Assembly: GCA_027314025.1 (NCBI GenBank)
Contig: DAHVCP010000007.1
Coordinates: 1-34,540, forward strand
Reading direction: 5' to 3'
From: Acidobacteriota bacterium
GTDB lineage: Bacteria; Acidobacteriota; Terriglobia; Terriglobales; SCQP01
Length of the DNA: 34,540 bases
Part shown: positions 32,383 to 34,540 of the stretch, piece after piece
Layout: each line of letters opens with the position of its first letter
Numbering within the stretch: position 1 is the first letter of the stretch
The notes under the pieces: model-generated
What the model saw: only the letters and a program-made list of their open reading frames with translations
Database searches by the model: none
Told to the model about the DNA's origin: nothing
Position numbers and translations under genes: made by a program

Positions 32383-32419
32383 TGCGGACTCGAAACCACT
32401 GACATCTCCCGTTTCACAA
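32383..32419 (-). tRNA. possible tRNA 3'-half remnant (His-like, GTG)
   Basis: On the minus strand the text reads TTGTGAAACGGG, then GATGTCAGTGG, then TTTCGAGTCCGC. It resembles a tRNA from the anticodon loop (GTG, His) to the T-arm, with an extra base in the T-loop and an imperfect variable loop. No matching 5' half (D-arm, acceptor) is visible and the anticodon stem does not pair. It is at best a degenerate remnant. The remainder of 32281-32557 shows no gene. Confidence 0.25.
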
Positions 32420-32557
32420 GCGGCCAACAAGCCGCCGCGCTGAAGAGAATGGCGCGGATGAGCACCCGTGGCGCGGCACGGGGCGGGTTTGGGACGCTGA
32501 ATAAAGCCCGATTGGAGCCCGAACGCCATGCGTCGGCGCCGGGCCCGGCCCCCAGCG

Positions 32558-32839
32558 TCACACGAGTTCCAGCCGCAGCTCGCGGCCAACGGCTGCCGCC
32601 GCTTTTCGCAAGGTGCCCAGCGTTACGGCCTCGTTTTCAGGGTCAAGCAGGCGATCAAGGGCCGCGCGGCTGGTGTGCATGCGCCTCGCCATTTCGGTTT
32701 TGGAAAGGCTGTTCTCCTGCATCGCGGTCGCAATCTGGCGCGCCACAACCCTCTTGATGGCCGCCGCGCTGACCTCTTCATAAATGCCTTCGCTGCGGAG
32801 CCAATCGTCGAAGCTCGATCCCACATTCCGCTTTTTCAT
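32558..32839 (-). CDS. HTH antitoxin (HigA-like) of toxin-antitoxin pair
   Basis: A 93-residue protein from ATG 32839, with AGAGGA upstream; the ATG overlaps the toxin stop (ATGA). The C-terminal XRE-type helix-turn-helix reads SLSKTEMARRMHTSRAALDR (45-64) followed by AVTLGTLRKAAAAVGRELRLEL. The N-terminal 40 residues probably contact the toxin. It appears intact although its toxin gene carries a nonsense codon. In this class of system the toxin gene comes first, as here. An antitoxin kept after toxin loss is a common end state. Confidence 0.85.
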   Translation of the reverse strand: MKKRNVGSSFDDWLRSEGIYEEVSAAAIKRVVARQIATAMQENSLSKTEMARRMHTSRAALDRLLDPENEAVTLGTLRKAAAAVGRELRLELV

Positions 32840-33186
32840 GTTTCCTCTCCCTTGCGGCGCCGAATCGCAAGGTCCAGATCCTTCGCTGGCGTCTTCTGTG
32901 TCGTTTTCATGAAACCGTGCAAGAGCACCATGTGTTCGGGCTCGACGCAAAATAGCACGCGGGCGATCCGGCCTTGCGGTAAGCTGCTGCGCACCTCCCA
33001 AATGCCCCGACCGAGCGACCGCACCAGCGGCATCTCAATCGGCCAAGCGAACTCAACGTCCTTGATGTCCTCGCCGATAATCCGGCGGTCGAGCGCGTCC
33101 AAGCTTTGCAGCTACTCACGAACGGGCTCACGGCCGCTGCCGGAGCGGTAAAAGCGCTCCGGCAAACGCTTCAGCTTTTGCTTCAT
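32836..33186 (-). pseudogene. HigB/Gp49-like toxin with in-frame TAG
   Basis: From ATG 33186 the frame reads MKQKLKRLPERFYRSGSGRE, then PVRE, then TAG at 33114-33112, then LQSLDALDRRIIGEDIKDVE and on to the stop at 32836 (117 codons). Relatives of this phage-derived RelE-fold toxin, as I recall, have Trp at that position (PVREWL); TGG to TAG is a single base change. Later family segments are intact (MPLVRSLGRGIWEVRSSLPQ, RIARVLFCVEP, HGFMKTTQKTP). Re-initiation at an internal ATG near 33102 could give an 88-residue truncated product. Most likely an inactivated mRNA-cleaving toxin. Confidence 0.75.
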
Positions 33187-33664
33187 TGATTGTATGTATC
33201 ATTAATGGTACACCGGAATCAAGCGAAGGTGCTTGCGCCCAGCGGCGTGGCATGCACGGGGGCTATTTCGTGCTCCCGGCCTGCCGACACGCGCGGATTG
33301 ATCCCACCGAGCCCCGGGGAAGCCGGCGCACTGCCTGGCGGAGGCTAACGCGGGTCGCCCGGGACGCCAGCGGCACCAGGCCCAACGGAACGGGGTTCTC
33401 AACGACCTACGGCTCGGGAGGTTGCGCGAACACCTACCCGACGAGCCACGGGGTCGCCTGCGGTTCAACCAGACCTGCCCCGTTTCCGCACGGTGGAATT
33501 GATCCGCACCCCTGACCTGCCGTGGGCCAGAGCAAACCCCGACGATTGGCACTGTGGCGCCCGGTCAGAGGCGCTTTTGGTCTCGGAGCGGGCTCCGGCC
33601 CGTCGAGTAGCAAGCCTGGGCGGCGGAGGCGGGTGGGAGCACATTGGTGGTTTGAGCTGATAGC
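33187..33664. other. non-coding stretch upstream of toxin-antitoxin pair
   Basis: It starts with an unusually AT-rich patch (33184-33235) that holds the promoter for the toxin-antitoxin genes, including a TTGATT and a TACATA on the minus strand 18 bases apart. The remainder is GC-rich and has no convincing gene, RNA or repeat. Short ORFs there lack coding bias. Confidence 0.45.
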
Positions 33665-34015
33665 ATGGTCCCGGTCCGGCGAGCAGCGCCGGCAAATCGG
33701 GCGACGGTGACGGAGGCGAACCCGACCAACCTCAGCGCCCCGGCGGCCGTGAATTATCTGGCCATGGACAATAACGACACGACGCGGATGACGGTCATTG
33801 CCTCAGGGACAGGGTCGCGCTTCGCCACGTTTTATCCCTACGGGGAGCCCGGCAACGGGGCGACCTGCGCCGAATACGAGTAGACCAACCAGATCCGGAA
33901 TTCCAAGGGCGCGGATCATTTCTGGCGCCGCGAATACGCGTCGCAGCTTGCGCGCTGGCTGTCGCCCGATCCGGCCGGCCTGGCCGCCGTCAGCATAACG
34001 GACCCGCAGACCTGA
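33665..34015 (+). pseudogene. RHS core-domain remnant with in-frame TAG
   Basis: A single frame reads NYLAMDNNDTTRMTVIASG, then FATFYPYGEPGNG, then TAG at 33881-33883, then FWRREYASQLARWLSPDPAG, stop at 34015. This matches the RHS-associated core layout (DHLGSTR, YxPFGE, YYxxxLGRWxSPDP) with eroded residues (DNNDTTR for DNLGSTR). There is no N-terminal YD-repeat body. The segment would directly follow, in an intact RHS protein, the text that ends the left-edge fragment (FDYSDW). Confidence 0.75.
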
Positions 34016-34224
34016 TTTCATGAGAACGCCGCGGTCGCGGGCCGGCCGACGCCGCGCGGATTGTGCCCTGCTTGTGACGCAACCCTGCCACCCATGACCG
34101 TATTTCGCGGCATTAGGCGGTGGTACTCGGTAGGCATCGTGGACGCTGCGCTTGGGCGCAAATATTTGCTGTGTCCAGCATTTGGCATCAATCGGCACCT
34201 TCCGGTCCCAAATCGTCCGCGAAA

Positions 34225-34266
34225 TTGACACGGTAGAGGTCAGCGGTTCGAGTCCGCTCGTGCCCG
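34225..34266 (+). tRNA. tRNA-Val(GAC)-like 3' half, possible attachment site
   Basis: The sequence runs from an anticodon-loop-like TTGACAC through GGTAGAGGTC to a perfect T-arm (AGCGG-TTCGAGT-CCGCT at 34242-34258) and an acceptor strand CGTGCCC (34259-34265). Upstream bases do not pair with the anticodon 3' strand, and no D-arm or GGGCACG 5' acceptor strand is present. So only the 3' half exists, as left by integrative elements that recombine in tRNA genes. Confidence 0.5.
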
Positions 34267-34320
34267 GCAGCGTTTGCAACGCCGGGGCTGGCCCGGCAGC
34301 GTTTGCAACGCCGGGGCTGG
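34263..34320 (+). repeat. perfect 29-bp tandem duplication
   Basis: Two identical 29-base units (34263-34291 and 34292-34320) begin CCCGGCAGCGTTTGCAACGC, followed by a partial third start (CCCGG). Each unit contains GCGTT-TGC-AACGC, a short dyad. The first unit starts at the acceptor end of the tRNA-like fragment. No gene is seen from 34016 to 34450 apart from these elements. Confidence 0.8.
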
Positions 34321-34450
34321 CCCGGCCGCGCCAGCGCCGCGCGAGCCACCGCCGCCGCTGCTGTAAGCCGGCGGGGCGCTGTTCGCCGACCGCGACCCGG
34401 CGGCGCGGTCATGCGCCGGCCCGCGCCGCCGCCGGAGGCGCCACGCCGGG

Positions 34451-34540
34451 CTAGGTTAGCACCTGATCCAGCAACTGCGAGACGGCGCGGCGGGCCTCCA
34501 TGATGGAGTGGCGATGATCGGCCAGCCCGGCGAGATCGGT
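34451..34540 (-). CDS. 3' end of an unidentified gene (runs off right edge)
   Basis: The minus-strand frame is open from the window edge to TAG at 34453-34451 and encodes TDLAGLADHRHSIMEARRAV, ending QLLDQVLT. It is a charged amphipathic helix-like end. Too short to identify. Confidence 0.45.
   Translation of the reverse strand, partial: TDLAGLADHRHSIMEARRAVSQLLDQVLT

Noticed and set aside
33465-33560. Sequence around GGGGTGCGGATCAATTCC (minus strand) as a possible IS remnant
   Set aside because: No transposase motif, terminal inverted repeats or target duplication could be found by eye.
33803-34279. 158-codon minus-strand ORF with SGLEPLTSTV near its start
   Set aside because: That peptide is a known by-product of reading tRNA genes antisense; it supports the tRNA-like fragment rather than a protein.
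1-34540. CRISPR arrays, rRNA genes, riboswitches
   Set aside because: No regularly spaced identical repeats with unique spacers, and no rRNA or riboswitch core sequences were recognised.

Overview
The window is very GC-rich (about two thirds G+C by eye) and reads as a piece of an Acidobacteriota chromosome. This is inferred from a mix of features: a large secreted beta-propeller (VPS10/sortilin-like, BNR repeat) protein, a GH16 glucanase with Ig-like domains split by membrane segments, small secreted hypotheticals of types I recall from that phylum, an outer-membrane barrel ending in Phe, RHS/YD-repeat debris, and NtrC-type regulators. No rRNA, intact tRNA, CRISPR array or intact insertion sequence was seen.

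Layout. 1-4940: an RHS remnant at the left edge, the large BNR-propeller gene (minus), a second RHS fragment in inverted orientation, and a frameshifted secreted-protein gene. 4896-12046: an electron-transfer island. On the minus strand, transcription order is a monoheme cytochrome fused to a beta-barrel (Cyc2-like layout), then diheme QcrC, three-TM Rieske QcrA and cytochrome b QcrB (actinobacterial order and form), then a Crp/Fnr regulator with an FNR-type cysteine cluster. On the plus strand, reading outward from the same promoter region, are a cytochrome c inserted into a cupredoxin-like fold and a small soluble cytochrome c. A 12-bp inverted repeat containing GTGA-N6-TCAC lies between the two units. 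12246-16738: a secreted transglutaminase-like protein, the GH16 enzyme, a secreted hypothetical and a DUF2905 membrane protein.

16967-20814: ndk-sucD-sucC (one minus-strand operon, sucC first) and a stand-alone trpD. 20812-25787: a four-gene minus-strand operon with a sigma54-dependent response regulator, its membrane histidine kinase, an envelope protein and a patatin-like phospholipase. Divergent from it, 26132-28533 carries a second sigma54-type regulator, a protein with a HisKA-like motif lacking the phospho-accepting His, and a small secreted protein. 29273-32280: a zinc-ribbon XRE regulator, a coupled nucleotidyltransferase-LemA pair and a small membrane protein. 32383-34540: a decayed region with tRNA 3'-half fragments, a toxin-antitoxin pair whose toxin has a nonsense codon, an RHS core remnant with a stop, a 29-bp tandem duplication and the 3' end of another gene.

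Intergenic DNA is rich in a dispersed two-part GC-rich repeat (four composite copies plus a local tandem array) and in GC-rich hairpins just after stop codons. The best candidate for an undescribed system is the electron-transfer island at 4896-12046: an outer-membrane cytochrome-porin, periplasmic cytochromes, an actinobacterial-type bcc complex and a possibly redox-sensing regulator in one locus.
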